From Achromobacter xylosoxidans (GTDB lineage: Bacteria > Pseudomonadota > Gammaproteobacteria > Burkholderiales > Burkholderiaceae_B): a stretch of 64,000 bases of DNA. How positions within the stretch are numbered: position 1 is the stretch's first letter; each line of letters opens with the position of its first letter. A program made the translations under genes and the position numbers. Positions 35,187 to 44,565 of the stretch are shown one piece after another. Location of the stretch: the NCBI RefSeq assembly GCF_002192695.1, contig NZ_MTLG01000054.1, positions 1 through 64,000 on the forward strand. The letters are read 5' to 3'. The notes under the pieces were generated by a model, which did no database searches, had not been told where the DNA came from, and saw nothing but the letters and a program-made list of their open reading frames with translations.

Positions 35187-36275
35187 ATGAGCCAGAACCA
35201 ATTCCATTCCCTGACGGTGGCCTCGGTGGCGCGCAACACGCGCGACGCCGTGGTCGTGACCTTCGACCTGCCCGAGACGCTGGCGCAAGAGTTCGCCTTC
35301 CTGCCGGGCCAGTACCTGACGCTGCGCACCGAGCTCGACGGCCAGGAACAGCGCCGCTCCTATTCCATCTGTTCCGCGCCCGACGACAAGCTGCTGCGCG
35401 TGGCCATTAAGAAGGTGGACGAGGGCGTCTTCTCCAGCTGGGCCAACCATGAGCTGCAGCCGGGCCAGACCCTGGAAGTCATGGCGCCGGCCGGCAACTT
35501 CACCGTCGACTTCGCGCCCAAGAACCAGCGCCACTATGTGGCGTTTGCCGTGGGCAGCGGCATCACGCCGGTGTTTTCCCTGGTCAAGACCGCGTTGTCG
35601 ACCGAGCCCAACAGCAAGTTCACGCTGTTCTTCGGCAACCGCGCTTCGTCTGCGGTGCTGTTCCGCGAAGAGATCGAGGACCTGAAGAACCTCTACATGG
35701 AGCGTTTCTCGCTGGTCTACATCATGAGCCGCGAGACCCAGGACATCGAACTCTTCAACGGCCGCCTGGACGGCGACAAGGTCGACCAGCTGATGGCGGC
35801 CTGGATGAGTCCCGAGGATATCGATTACGCTTTTGTCTGTGGTCCGCAGACCATGACCGAAAGCGTGGTCGAGCGGCTGCAGGCCCGCGGTATTCCGAAG
35901 TCGAACATCAAGTTCGAACTGTTCGGCGCACCCAAGGGGCCGCGCGCATTGCGCACCGGCCAGGACGCCCGCCAGGCGCCCGGCAAGGGCCAGTGCGAAG
36001 TGACCGTGGTGCAGGACGGCCACAGCCGTATGTTCGTGATTGAAAAGAATAAAGACAGCGTGCTGGATTCGGCGCTGGCGCAGGGCATCGAACTGCCGTA
36101 TTCGTGCAAGGGCGGGGTGTGTTCCACCTGCCGCTGCAAGGTCATCGAGGGCGAGGTGGACATGGACGCCAACTTCGCCCTGGAAGACTACGAAGTGGCG
36201 CGCGGTTTCATCCTGAGCTGCCAGAGCTTTCCGGTCAGCGACCGCCTGGTCATCGACTTCGACCAGGAAACCTGA
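35187..36275 (+). CDS. paaE: Phenylacetyl-CoA epoxidase reductase PaaE
   Basis: A 362-residue electron-transfer subunit: FAD domain with QRRSYSICSAP, NAD(P) domain with VAFAVGSGITPVFSLVK and CGPQTM, then a plant-type [2Fe-2S] ferredoxin domain (about 265-362) with SCKGGVCSTCRC and a fourth cysteine in ILSCQSFP. It passes electrons from NADPH to the PaaA di-iron site. ATG 35187 follows paaD by 13 bases. Confidence 0.97.
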   Translation: MSQNQFHSLTVASVARNTRDAVVVTFDLPETLAQEFAFLPGQYLTLRTELDGQEQRRSYSICSAPDDKLLRVAIKKVDEGVFSSWANHELQPGQTLEVMAPAGNFTVDFAPKNQRHYVAFAVGSGITPVFSLVKTALSTEPNSKFTLFFGNRASSAVLFREEIEDLKNLYMERFSLVYIMSRETQDIELFNGRLDGDKVDQLMAAWMSPEDIDYAFVCGPQTMTESVVERLQARGIPKSNIKFELFGAPKGPRALRTGQDARQAPGKGQCEVTVVQDGHSRMFVIEKNKDSVLDSALAQGIELPYSCKGGVCSTCRCKVIEGEVDMDANFALEDYEVARGFILSCQSFPVSDRLVIDFDQET

Positions 36276-36323
36276 CCCGGCGCGCGCCAGGCAGATAAAA
36301 CCATATCCATTTGGAGAGACGCA

Positions 36324-37988
36324 GTGTCCCAACAATTCTTCGAACGCCACCAGCCCCTGCTGGAACAAGCCATGGCCGCAGCCTCTCTGCGCGGCTACTG
36401 GAGCCCCTTTGCCGAGTCGCCCAGCCCCCGCAACTATGGCGAGACCGCCAACGACGAGGGCCGTGCCGCTTTTGAGGCGCTGCAAGGCAAGCCCTTCCCG
36501 CTGAACCTGCATGACGCCGACGGCACCGTGGGCGGCGAAAAATCGCCCTTCGGCTTCGACCTGGGCATCACCTACCCGCACGTGCCCGCCGACAAGCTGA
36601 TCGCCGCCTCCAAGCGTGCGCTGGAAGACTGGCGCCGCGCCGGCCCGCGCGCCTGGGTGGGCGTGTCGCTGGAAATCCTGGCGCGCCTGAACAAGCGCAG
36701 CTTCGAGATCGCCTACGCGGTCCAGCACACCACCGGCCAGGGCTTCATGATGGCCTTCCAGGCCGGCGGCCCGCACGCGCAGGACCGCGGCTTCGAAGCC
36801 GTGACCTACGCCTGGCAGGAAATGTCGCGCATCCCCGGCGTGGCCGTCTGGGAAAAGCCGCAAGGCAAGAACGACCCGATCCGCATGGAAAAGCAGTTCA
36901 CCGTGGTGCCGCGCGGCGTCGCGCTGGTGATCGGCTGCTCCACCTTCCCGACCTGGAACGGCTACCCCGGCCTGTTCGCCAGCCTGGCGACCGGCAACAC
37001 CGTCATCGTCAAGCCGCACCCCGGCGCCATCCTGCCGCTGGCCATCACCGTGAAGGTGGCGCGCGAAGTGCTGCAGGAAGCGGGCTTCGACCCGGACGTG
37101 GTGCTGCTGGCCGCGCACGCCGCCGGCGATGACACCGCGCAGAAGCTGGCGCTGGACCCGGCGGTCAAGATCGTCGACTTCACCGGCAGCACCGCCAACG
37201 GCGACTGGCTGGAGAACAACGCCCGCCAGGCGCTGGTCTACACCGAGAAGGCCGGCGTCAACCAGGTCATCATCGATTCCACCGACGACCTGAAGGGCGT
37301 GGCCCGCAACCTGGCGTTCTCGCTGGCCCTGTATTCGGGCCAGATGTGCACCGCGCCGCAGAACATCTACGTGCCGCGCGACGGCATCCAGACGCCGGAA
37401 GGCCGCGTCAGCTTCGACGAGGTCGCGGCTGCCCTGGGCGCCGCGGTCGAGAAGGTCGGCGCCGATGCGGCCAAGGCCGTCGAGCTGACCGGCGCGATTC
37501 AGAACGAAGGCATCGTCGAGCGCATCGAGAAGGCCCGCGCGCTGGGCCTGCCGGTGGTGGCCGACAGCAAGGCGCTGACGCACCCGCAGTTCGAGAACGC
37601 CCGCGTCCGCACGCCGCTGCTGCTGCGCACGGAAGCCGGCAACGCCGCCATCAGCCAGGAATGGTTCGGCCCGATCGCCTTCGTGGTGGCAACCGATTCC
37701 ACCACCCACAGCATCCAGCTGGCGCGCGACAGCGTCATCAAGCATGGCGCGCTGTCGCTGTCGGCCTACACCACCAGCGACGCCGTCGCCGACCAGGTGC
37801 AGGACGCGGCGGAAGTCTCGGGCGTGTCGCTGTCGCTGAACCTGACGGGCGGCGTGTTCGTCAACCAGACGGCCGCCTTCAGCGACTTCCACGGCACCGG
37901 CGCCAACCCGGCCGCCAACGCCGCGCTGTCCGATTCGGCTTTCGTATCCAACCGCTTCCGCGTGGTGCAAACCCGCCGTCATGTCTGA
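36324..37988 (+). CDS. paaN: Phenylacetate degradation aldehyde dehydrogenase PaaN (PaaZ-type, no hydratase domain)
   Basis: A 554-residue aldehyde dehydrogenase-fold protein of the PaaN group. Catalytic C342 is in YSGQMCTAP, and EKAGVNQVIID provides the general-base region. E. coli PaaZ (about 680 residues) has a C-terminal MaoC-like hydratase that opens the oxepin-CoA ring; this protein ends after the dehydrogenase domain, so ring opening needs a separate hydratase not present in this cluster. GTG 36324 is used as start, with TTGGAGAG at 36311-36318. Confidence 0.93.
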   Translation: MSQQFFERHQPLLEQAMAAASLRGYWSPFAESPSPRNYGETANDEGRAAFEALQGKPFPLNLHDADGTVGGEKSPFGFDLGITYPHVPADKLIAASKRALEDWRRAGPRAWVGVSLEILARLNKRSFEIAYAVQHTTGQGFMMAFQAGGPHAQDRGFEAVTYAWQEMSRIPGVAVWEKPQGKNDPIRMEKQFTVVPRGVALVIGCSTFPTWNGYPGLFASLATGNTVIVKPHPGAILPLAITVKVAREVLQEAGFDPDVVLLAAHAAGDDTAQKLALDPAVKIVDFTGSTANGDWLENNARQALVYTEKAGVNQVIIDSTDDLKGVARNLAFSLALYSGQMCTAPQNIYVPRDGIQTPEGRVSFDEVAAALGAAVEKVGADAAKAVELTGAIQNEGIVERIEKARALGLPVVADSKALTHPQFENARVRTPLLLRTEAGNAAISQEWFGPIAFVVATDSTTHSIQLARDSVIKHGALSLSAYTTSDAVADQVQDAAEVSGVSLSLNLTGGVFVNQTAAFSDFHGTGANPAANAALSDSAFVSNRFRVVQTRRHV

Positions 37989-38002
37989 ACGGGGCCGCTG
38001 AC

Positions 38003-38791
38003 ATGAGCTACCAGGATATCCAATTCGACCTGTCGGGCGGCATCGCCCGCCTGACGCTGAACCGTCCCGACAAGCTGAATAGCTTCACGGCCAACATGCA
38101 CGGCGAAGTGGCCGACGCGTTGACGCGTGTGGAGACCGAGGGCGCGCGCGTGCTGCTGCTGACGGGAGCCGGCCGCGGCTTCTGCGCCGGCCAGGACCTG
38201 AGCGAGCGCAAGCCCGCCGCCGATGGCACGCCACCCGACCTGGGCGAGACCGTCGACAAGTTCTACGGGCCGCTGGTGCGCCGCGTCAACGCCTTGCCCA
38301 TGCCTGTCGTGGTGGGCGTGAACGGCGTGGCGGCCGGCGCGGGCGCCAACCTGGCGTTTGCCGGCGACATCGTCATCGCCAAGGCTTCGGCCACGTTCAT
38401 CCAGTCGTTCTGCCGCCTCGGGCTGATCCCCGACACCGGCGGCACCTTCGTGCTGCCGCGTCTGGTGGGCCGCGCCCGCGCCATGGGCCTGGCCATGCTG
38501 GGCGACAAGCTCAGCGCCAAGCAGGCCGAAGAGTGGGGCCTGATCTGGCAATGCGTGGCGGACGAGGAATTCGACGCCACGCTGGAACGCCTGGCCCAGC
38601 ATTTCGCCGAGGCGCCGACCAAGGGTCTGGCGTTCACCAAGCGGGCCATGCAGGCCAGCCTGGGCAACGACCTGTCCACGCAGCTGGACCTGGAACGCGA
38701 CATGATGCGCGAACTGGGCCGCAGCGCGGACTACGCGGAAGGCGTGGCCGCCTTCCTGGGCAAGCGCGAACCGCAATTCAAAGGGCAATGA
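38003..38791 (+). CDS. paaG: Ring-1,2-epoxyphenylacetyl-CoA isomerase PaaG
   Basis: A 262-residue crotonase-family isomerase that converts the epoxide to oxepin-CoA and later shifts double bonds. The oxyanion-hole segments RGFCAGQDLSERK and VNGVAAGAGANLAFAGD and the catalytic aspartate in GLIPDTGGTFVLPR are typical of PaaG. It is standard length. The stop overlaps the start of paaI. The long frame upstream of this start lies inside paaN and is a shadow. Confidence 0.95.
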   Translation: MSYQDIQFDLSGGIARLTLNRPDKLNSFTANMHGEVADALTRVETEGARVLLLTGAGRGFCAGQDLSERKPAADGTPPDLGETVDKFYGPLVRRVNALPMPVVVGVNGVAAGAGANLAFAGDIVIAKASATFIQSFCRLGLIPDTGGTFVLPRLVGRARAMGLAMLGDKLSAKQAEEWGLIWQCVADEEFDATLERLAQHFAEAPTKGLAFTKRAMQASLGNDLSTQLDLERDMMRELGRSADYAEGVAAFLGKREPQFKGQ

Positions 38792-39264
38792 GAATGAACG
38801 CACACGTTCCCGCGGTCGAAGTGCCGGCCGATCCCCAGGAGCTGGCGCAGGCCGTCGGCACCGTCATGTTCGCAGGCGATGCCGCGTCGCAGGGCCTGGA
38901 CATGAAAGTCGAGGAAATGGCGCCGGGCTACGCGCGCCTGACCATGCGCGTGCGCGCCGACATGCTGAACGGCCACAAGACCTGCCACGGCGGATTCATC
39001 TTCGCCCTGGCCGACAGCGCCTTCGCCTTTTCCTGCAATTCGCGCAATGTCAGCACCGTGGCTTCGGGCTGCACCATCGATTACCTGGCGCCGGGTTTCG
39101 AAGGCGATCTGCTGACGGCGGTGGCGCAGGAGCGCTCGCTGGCCGGCCGCACCGGCGTCTACGACGTAACCGTGACCAACCAGGATGGGCGCAACGTGGC
39201 GTTGTTCCGCGGCCGCTCCTACCGCATCAAGGGCCAGATCGTCGGCGTCCCCGCGGACGCTTGA
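38788..39264 (+). CDS. paaI: Hotdog-fold hydroxyphenylacetyl-CoA thioesterase PaaI
   Basis: A 158-residue thioesterase that clears dead-end CoA esters. HKTCHGGFIFALADSAFAFSCN holds the catalytic residues of the PaaI family (HGG and the following Asp), and TIDYLAPGFEGDLLTAVA is the second signature. Start ATG 38788 overlaps the paaG stop; ATG 38794, two codons in, is an equally possible start. A 111-base gap with a GC-rich hairpin but no T tract separates it from paaK. Confidence 0.94.
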   Translation: MRMNAHVPAVEVPADPQELAQAVGTVMFAGDAASQGLDMKVEEMAPGYARLTMRVRADMLNGHKTCHGGFIFALADSAFAFSCNSRNVSTVASGCTIDYLAPGFEGDLLTAVAQERSLAGRTGVYDVTVTNQDGRNVALFRGRSYRIKGQIVGVPADA

Positions 39265-39375
39265 GGCAGCCAGCCAAGCAAAGCCATACGGCCGCGGGCC
39301 GGGCCGCGAGCGGGCAGGGCTTCCGCCCGCTGCGATCCGGCCCCGCGCAGAAAGAATTTCAGGAGAGAGATAACC

Positions 39376-40689
39376 ATGTCCAACACCATGAGCAAGCCGG
39401 GGCTGGACCCCATCGAGCATGCCAGCCAGGATGAGCTGCGCGCGCTGCAGCTCGAGCGCCTGAAGTGGTCGCTCAAGCATGCCTACGAAAACGTTCCGCA
39501 CTACAAGAAGGCCTTCGATGAAGCCGGGGTGCACCCGGACGACCTGAAGCAGCTGTCCGATATCTCGAAGTTCCCCTTCACCACGAAGAAGGAACTGCGC
39601 GAGAACTATCCCTTCGGCATGTTCGCCGTGCCGCGCGAGCGCATCTCGCGCATCCATGCCTCCAGCGGCACCACCGGCAAGCCGACCGTCGTGGGCTACA
39701 CCAAGGGCGACCTGGACAACTGGGCCAACCTGGTGGCGCGCTCGATCCGCGCGGCGGGCGGCAAGCCCGGCGACACGGTGCACGTGGCCTACGGCTACGG
39801 CCTGTTCACGGGCGGTCTGGGCGCGCATTACGGCGCGGAACGCCTGGGCTGCACGGTCATCCCGATGTCGGGCGGACAGACCGAAAAGCAGGTGCAGCTG
39901 ATCAACGATTTCCGTCCGGACATCATCATGGTCACGCCCTCCTACTTCTGCAATATTCTGGAGGAACAGCGCCGTCAGGGGATTGATCCGCGTCAAAGTT
40001 CGCTGCGCATCGGCATCTTCGGCGCCGAGCCCTGGACCGGGCAGATGCGCGCCGACATCGAGGCCGAAGCCGGCATCGACGCCGTGGACATCTACGGCCT
40101 GTCCGAAGTGATGGGGCCGGGCGTGGCCAGCGAGTGCGTCGAGACCAAGGACGGTCCCGTGGTCTGGGAAGACCACTTCTACGCGGAAATCATCAATCCC
40201 GACACGGGCGAGCCCGTGGCTGATGGCGAACCGGGCGAACTGGTGTTCACCTCGCTGACCAAGGAGGCGATGCCCATCATCCGCTACCGCACCCGCGACC
40301 TGACGCGCCTGCTGCCGCCGACCGCCCGCAGCATGCGGCGCATCGGCAAGATCACCGGCCGCAGCGACGACATGCTGATCGTGCGCGGCGTGAACATGTT
40401 CCCGACCCAGGTCGAGGAACTGGTCCTGAAGATCGCCCAGTTGGCGCCGCACTACCAGTTGGTGCTGTCGCGCACCGGCAATATGGACGAGCTGGAGATC
40501 CTGACCGAACTGCGCGCCGAGTTTTCGACGCTGTCGGATGCGGAACGCGCGAACCTTGGCAAGCAGTTGCAGCATGCGGTCAAGACGCATATCGGCGTCA
40601 GCGCCCGCATCCAGGTGTCGGATTCTGGCCATGTGGAACGCACGCTCACGGGCAAGGCGCGCCGCGTGATCGACAAGCGGCCGAAGTAG
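39376..40689 (+). CDS. paaK: Phenylacetate-CoA ligase PaaK
   Basis: A 437-residue adenylate-forming ligase that starts the pathway by making phenylacetyl-CoA, which is also the inducer that releases PaaX. The P-loop SSGTTGKPTVVGYT, IYGLSEVMGPGVASEC and YRTRDLTRLLPP are family motifs; the C-terminal AMP-binding subdomain ends with the conserved lysine in TGKARRV. AGGAGAGAG precedes ATG 39376. Last gene of the cluster; paaF, paaH, paaJ and paaY are not in this window. Confidence 0.97.
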   Translation: MSNTMSKPGLDPIEHASQDELRALQLERLKWSLKHAYENVPHYKKAFDEAGVHPDDLKQLSDISKFPFTTKKELRENYPFGMFAVPRERISRIHASSGTTGKPTVVGYTKGDLDNWANLVARSIRAAGGKPGDTVHVAYGYGLFTGGLGAHYGAERLGCTVIPMSGGQTEKQVQLINDFRPDIIMVTPSYFCNILEEQRRQGIDPRQSSLRIGIFGAEPWTGQMRADIEAEAGIDAVDIYGLSEVMGPGVASECVETKDGPVVWEDHFYAEIINPDTGEPVADGEPGELVFTSLTKEAMPIIRYRTRDLTRLLPPTARSMRRIGKITGRSDDMLIVRGVNMFPTQVEELVLKIAQLAPHYQLVLSRTGNMDELEILTELRAEFSTLSDAERANLGKQLQHAVKTHIGVSARIQVSDSGHVERTLTGKARRVIDKRPK

Positions 40690-40740
40690 GCCCCCTCGCC
40701 GTGCCCGCTGCGCGGGCTAGCTGCCCCCCGAGGGGGGCGG
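40690..40740. repeat. REP-like palindromic intergenic element
   Basis: Starts at the first base after the paaK stop. It contains two nested perfect hairpins, GCCCGC-TGC-GCGGGC and GCCCCCC-GA-GGGGGGC, separated by TAGCT, and opens with CCCCCTCGCCGTG. Sequences of this style recur between genes in Burkholderiales, so I class it as a dispersed repeat. There is no second copy in this window. Confidence 0.55.
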
Positions 40741-40759
40741 ATTCTTGTACGCAGTAGTC

Positions 40760-40789
40760 AAAAAGCAGCCGCAAGGCTGCTTTTTTTTT
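40760..40789 (+). terminator. paaK terminator
   Basis: GCAGCC (40765-40770) with GGCTGC (40775-40780), GCAA tetraloop, extended by A/T pairs, ends in nine T. The T run includes the TAA of the convergent MATE gene. Confidence 0.92.
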
Positions 40790-42188
40790 ACTTGATCGTC
40801 CCGCGCACGATGCGCCGGTACCAATAGTGCAACAGCGCGGCCGACAGTCCCAGGCCGACCATGGCCATCAGCCACATGCTGCCCGCGCCCTGCGGCGAGC
40901 CCGGCACCAGGATGGCGCGCACGCCGTCCAGGCCGCCGCGGCCCGGGCCGAAGCCGAACCACCAGCCGCCGACCAGACCGACGCCTGCCAGCGCCACCAC
41001 TTGCAGCAGCAACGGCACCACCGCGACCTTGTAGGCGCGCAGCAGGTAGGAGTTGATGCATTGCATCGAGTCGAACAGATGGAACAGGGGCAGGACCGCC
41101 AGCAGGGTGGTCGCGACCGCGGCCACCTCGGGATTGTCGGTGTAGGCGGCCAGGATGAGCGGGCGGCCGGCCAGCAGCACCGCCGCCGTGAGCAGCGCGC
41201 CCAGGATGCCCAGGGTCAGGCCTGCCATGCCGGTGCGGTGCGCATGCGCGAGATTGCCCGCGCCGATGGCCTGCGCGGTCAGGGCCGCCGTGGCCACGCC
41301 CAGCGCCATCGGCATCATGTAGCAGAGCGCGGCGAGGTTGGACATGATCTGGTGGCCGCCGGTCACGAACGTGCCTTCGCGCGCCACCAAGAGGGCCATG
41401 AAGGTGAAGGCCGACACTTCCACCAGGTAGGAGCCGCCCATGGGTATGCCCAGGCGCAACAGTTCCTTGAGCGTCTTCCAGTCGGGCTTGCCGACGTGCA
41501 GTTTGAAGCGCCGGTAATAGCGGTCATGGGTGATGACCCACAGGCCCAGGCCCAGGCTCATCCATGACACCACGGCCGTCGCCAGGCCGGCGCCGGTGGC
41601 GCCCATGGCCGGCAGTCCCAGCTTGCCGTAGATGAACAGCCAGTTGAAGAAGGCCTTGAAGCCGATCGCCGTCAGGTTGATGGCCATGACCAGCTTGGGG
41701 CGCGAGACCGAAGTGCCCAGTGCGTAGATGGTGCGGAACACCAGCGCGGCGGGCAGGGCCAGCACCAGGGCTTGGAGATAGGAGCCGATGCGTTCGCGCA
41801 CGCCTGGGGCGACCTCGCCCGACATGGATAGCCACATGTCCGGGAACAGCATCAGCACGGCGCCCACGACCGAGAGCCCGAGCGCCAGCCACACGCCCTG
41901 GCCCCAGCTGCGGCCGACCTCGAGATTGTTGCCGGCGCCGAAGTGCTGGGCCAGGATGGGGATCAGGGCGTGCACCACGCCCATCAGCCCGACGAAGATG
42001 GTGATGTAGATGGACGCGGACAAGGCCATCGCCGCCAGGTCGGCGGCGCTGGAGTGGCCGGTCATCGCGGTGTCGAGCACGCCGAAGGAGATGCCGGCCC
42101 ATTGGCTGACCAACACCGGCCAGGCCTGCCTGGCGATGCCGCGCAGGGTGGCGCCGAAACTCATCGGCGCGGCGGGCGCGGGCGTCAT
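40788..42188 (-). CDS. MATE-family efflux transporter
   Basis: A 466-residue inner-membrane protein with about twelve hydrophobic segments in two similar halves, the layout of Na+- or H+-coupled multidrug and toxin exporters (NorM-like). QWAGISFGVLDTAMTGH and GHQIMSNLAALCYMMPMALG are typical of the two halves. The start MTPAPAAPMSFG (42188) overlaps the TGA of the upstream glycosyltransferase gene, so the two are coupled. Another in-frame ATG eight codons later is possible. Substrate unknown. Confidence 0.9.
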   Translation of the reverse strand: MTPAPAAPMSFGATLRGIARQAWPVLVSQWAGISFGVLDTAMTGHSSAADLAAMALSASIYITIFVGLMGVVHALIPILAQHFGAGNNLEVGRSWGQGVWLALGLSVVGAVLMLFPDMWLSMSGEVAPGVRERIGSYLQALVLALPAALVFRTIYALGTSVSRPKLVMAINLTAIGFKAFFNWLFIYGKLGLPAMGATGAGLATAVVSWMSLGLGLWVITHDRYYRRFKLHVGKPDWKTLKELLRLGIPMGGSYLVEVSAFTFMALLVAREGTFVTGGHQIMSNLAALCYMMPMALGVATAALTAQAIGAGNLAHAHRTGMAGLTLGILGALLTAAVLLAGRPLILAAYTDNPEVAAVATTLLAVLPLFHLFDSMQCINSYLLRAYKVAVVPLLLQVVALAGVGLVGGWWFGFGPGRGGLDGVRAILVPGSPQGAGSMWLMAMVGLGLSAALLHYWYRRIVRGTIK

Positions 42189-43915
42189 CGGGGGGCGCCG
42201 ACTCTGAGCAGGCGGAAGACTTCCTGGCGGTCGGCGCGCCGGCCGCCTTGCCACAGCACCTCGGCGCCGTCGCTGTAAGCGGCGGTGTTGTCGCGCAGGC
42301 TCTGGTTGCTGGTCTGCTGCAGCACCAGCGTGCACTTGGAGTCGAACGTGAACGTCAGATTATTGAAGATCAGGAAGGAGGCGCGCTGCCCGCTGCCCAG
42401 GCTCAGTCCGCGCACGCACTCGCCAGGGCGCACGTTCTGCTCCAGCGCCTGGGCCAGTTGGCCCGACACGGTGCGATAGCTGCGGGCGTAGTCCACGGCG
42501 GGTTGCCACAACAGCACCAGCAGGATCCAGGTCACGGTCAGGCCGCCGGCCGACAGCACGGTGCCGCGCCATAGCGCCTGCGGGCGCACCCGCAGCCGCC
42601 ACACCACCAGCGCGATCCAGCCCACGGTGAACCCCAAGGCCAGCGCGAATGCCACCCAGGAGATCTCGGCCTGGTAGCCGGTGGTCTGGCGGGCGATATT
42701 GCGGGAAATCTGCGCCGGCCAGCCGAAGTGCAGGGCGACCCAGCCCAGCCAGACCGTGGCCGCCGTCAGCGAAAAGCACATGACGGCGAACCAATCCAGC
42801 GTGTTGACCACGCCGCGGCGCAGCGTGGGCAGCGAGAATGCGCCCAGCACCGCGCAGGGCACGGCCAGCAGCACGTATTCGGAATCAGACGCTTCTTCCA
42901 GGCCGAACAGCACGACCAGGGAGCACGCCAGCAGGGTCAGGGGCAGCCAGATATGGGGCGAGTAAAGCCAGGCGCGCCAGCGCCAGATGGCCAGCAGGGC
43001 TAGCGGCCAGGTCGGCCACAGGTACCAGGGCAGGTCGCGCAGCATGCGTCCCGTGTCATGCCAGGTCGGGATGGCGAAGGACGACAGGTTCCAGGTCTTC
43101 CAGTTGCGGATCCAGTATTCGCTGCTGTGGCTGGCGGGAATCCACCAGGCCAGGATCAGGAGTGCGGCCAGCAGCGCGGTCCAGGGCAGCCAGCGGCGGC
43201 ATTTCCACAGCCGGCTGCGGGGATAGAACGCCAAGAGCGCGCCCACCATGATGGGGAGGGCGCCGACCCAGCCGCGGGTCAGGAAACTGGCCGCCAGGGC
43301 GATGCCCAGGGTGGTGCTGCCGGTGAGCGGCCGGTCGATGCTGCGCGCCAGCGAATAGAAGGCAAGCGCCTGCCACGCCATGATGGCGGGCACGACGGTG
43401 GTCTCGTGGGTGCGCTGCAGGATGCCGACCGTGGCCAGCAGCAACAGCAGCGCGGCGTCCGCCAGCATGCGGCCGTAGTCGCGGGGTTCAGGCTCGCCGC
43501 CGAAGGGCAGGGCCAGCGGCTGCGCTTCGGCGCGGCGGCCCAGCAGATAGGTGCCGTACCAGACGCTGGTCGCGGTGATGCCGAACCACAGCAGATTGGG
43601 CAGGCGGCCGGCGGGAATATCGCCGATGATGGGGCCGAACAGCCAGATGCAGATCGCGCCCACCCAGGTGATCAGCGGACCTTCCTCGGCATGGGCCAGG
43701 TGCCCCACCTGCGGCAGCAGCCAGGTGATGCCGCCTTCGCGGATCGCCGTGAGCATGGTCGCCAGCCCCACCGCATCATCTGTTTTCCACGGGTCGCGCA
43801 TGAACAGGCCGGCCACGATATAGGCCAGCGACAAGCCCAGCAGGATCAGCCTGGGCAGTTTCGCGGTGGCCACGGACGTGAGCCGGGCCGGAGTGGAAAG
43901 TGAAAGTGGGGACAC
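42185..43915 (-). CDS. ArnT/PMT-like membrane glycosyltransferase (GT39/GT83 type)
   Basis: A 576-residue protein with a first membrane helix at about 20-40, the acidic pair DDAVGLA in the first periplasmic loop, LLPQVGHLAHAEEGPLITW, and about ten further helices followed by a periplasmic C-terminal domain of about 100 residues. This is the plan of dolichol- or undecaprenyl-phosphate-sugar glycosyltransferases such as ArnT. The sugar and acceptor are not known; no lipid A or polysaccharide genes are nearby. GTG 43915 is used as start and has no clear ribosome-binding site. Coupled to the MATE gene. Confidence 0.8.
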   Translation of the reverse strand: MSPLSLSTPARLTSVATAKLPRLILLGLSLAYIVAGLFMRDPWKTDDAVGLATMLTAIREGGITWLLPQVGHLAHAEEGPLITWVGAICIWLFGPIIGDIPAGRLPNLLWFGITATSVWYGTYLLGRRAEAQPLALPFGGEPEPRDYGRMLADAALLLLLATVGILQRTHETTVVPAIMAWQALAFYSLARSIDRPLTGSTTLGIALAASFLTRGWVGALPIMVGALLAFYPRSRLWKCRRWLPWTALLAALLILAWWIPASHSSEYWIRNWKTWNLSSFAIPTWHDTGRMLRDLPWYLWPTWPLALLAIWRWRAWLYSPHIWLPLTLLACSLVVLFGLEEASDSEYVLLAVPCAVLGAFSLPTLRRGVVNTLDWFAVMCFSLTAATVWLGWVALHFGWPAQISRNIARQTTGYQAEISWVAFALALGFTVGWIALVVWRLRVRPQALWRGTVLSAGGLTVTWILLVLLWQPAVDYARSYRTVSGQLAQALEQNVRPGECVRGLSLGSGQRASFLIFNNLTFTFDSKCTLVLQQTSNQSLRDNTAAYSDGAEVLWQGGRRADRQEVFRLLRVGAPR

Positions 43916-43982
43916 GGGCGTTAATGTAACCGAGTGGTCTGATTGCGCTAGTACCCAGCGTCAAAACTGGACGGCCAGGGAG

Positions 43983-44006
43983 AAAAAAAAGCAGCCCGGA
44001 GGCTGC
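43983..44006 (-). terminator. rpmE2 terminator
   Basis: On the minus strand GCAGCC-TCCG-GGCTGC is followed by eight T (A 43983-43990 on plus). It lies 33 bases after the end of the L31 gene. Confidence 0.9.
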
Positions 44007-44038
44007 CTTTTTGCTGCGGCTCCCGGGGGAGCGACAGA

Positions 44039-44305
44039 TCAGGAAGCGGACTTGACCGTGCCGGCAGTGCGGGCGAAGCGGGCGCGGAACTTTTCCACGC
44101 GGCCGGTTTCGACGATGCGGGTCTGGGCGCCCGTGTAGAACGGGTGCGATTCGGAGGTCACGTCGCACTTGAAGAGCGGGTACGTCTTGCCGTCCAATTC
44201 GATGCTTTCGCGCGTGTGCACGGTCGAACGGGTGATGAACTTGTTGCCCGTTTGCAGGTCGGCGAAGACGACTTCGCGGTATTCGGGGTGAATGCCTTCT
44301 TTCAT
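44039..44305 (-). CDS. rpmE2: 50S ribosomal protein L31, type B (zinc-independent)
   Basis: An 88-residue L31. [19 protein letters not shown] and SHPFYTGAQ are family signatures. It has a single cysteine and no CxxC pairs, which makes it the zinc-free paralogue that many bacteria express under zinc limitation through Zur. I found no obvious Zur palindrome upstream, so it may be the constitutive or only copy. AGGAAAG precedes the ATG. Confidence 0.95.
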   Translation of the reverse strand: MKEGIHPEYREVVFADLQTGNKFITRSTVHTRESIELDGKTYPLFKCDVTSESHPFYTGAQTRIVETGRVEKFRARFARTAGTVKSAS

Positions 44306-44469
44306 GGTGCTTTCCTAGGGCTCTTTCGAGCCTTGCAAGTTGTTAGGGTCGCCAGCAGGACGCGCGTTCATCCCGCCTGCCCGGCAATCTCTCCGATATT
44401 CATCGCAGGCTGCCCAGCGGCCGGATATTCGTCGACTGTTCCAGCCACGTATCCAAAAAGTAACCCCAA

Positions 44470-44499
44470 ATTCTAGCATGGGAATTTTGGCCAGGCCAA
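44470..44499 (-). promoter_or_regulatory. Possible rpmE2 promoter
   Basis: On the minus strand TTGGCC (44499-44494), an 18-base spacer and TAGAAT (44475-44470) form a moderate sigma-70 promoter about 165 bases ahead of rpmE2 and just downstream of kynA. Confidence 0.4.
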
Positions 44500-44565
44500 G
44501 AGGGAAGCAGGGCCCGTGCTGGGCCCGCTTCTTTCTAAAAATTAGGGTCGGATAAAGGCCTGCGC

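Noticed and set aside
35160..37982. 940-codon minus-strand open frame across paaE and paaN
   Set aside because: Runs opposite two well-supported genes and has no recognisable domain.
44306..44565. Zur-type palindrome upstream of zinc-free L31
   Set aside because: I looked for an A+T-rich inverted repeat of the expected kind and found none.
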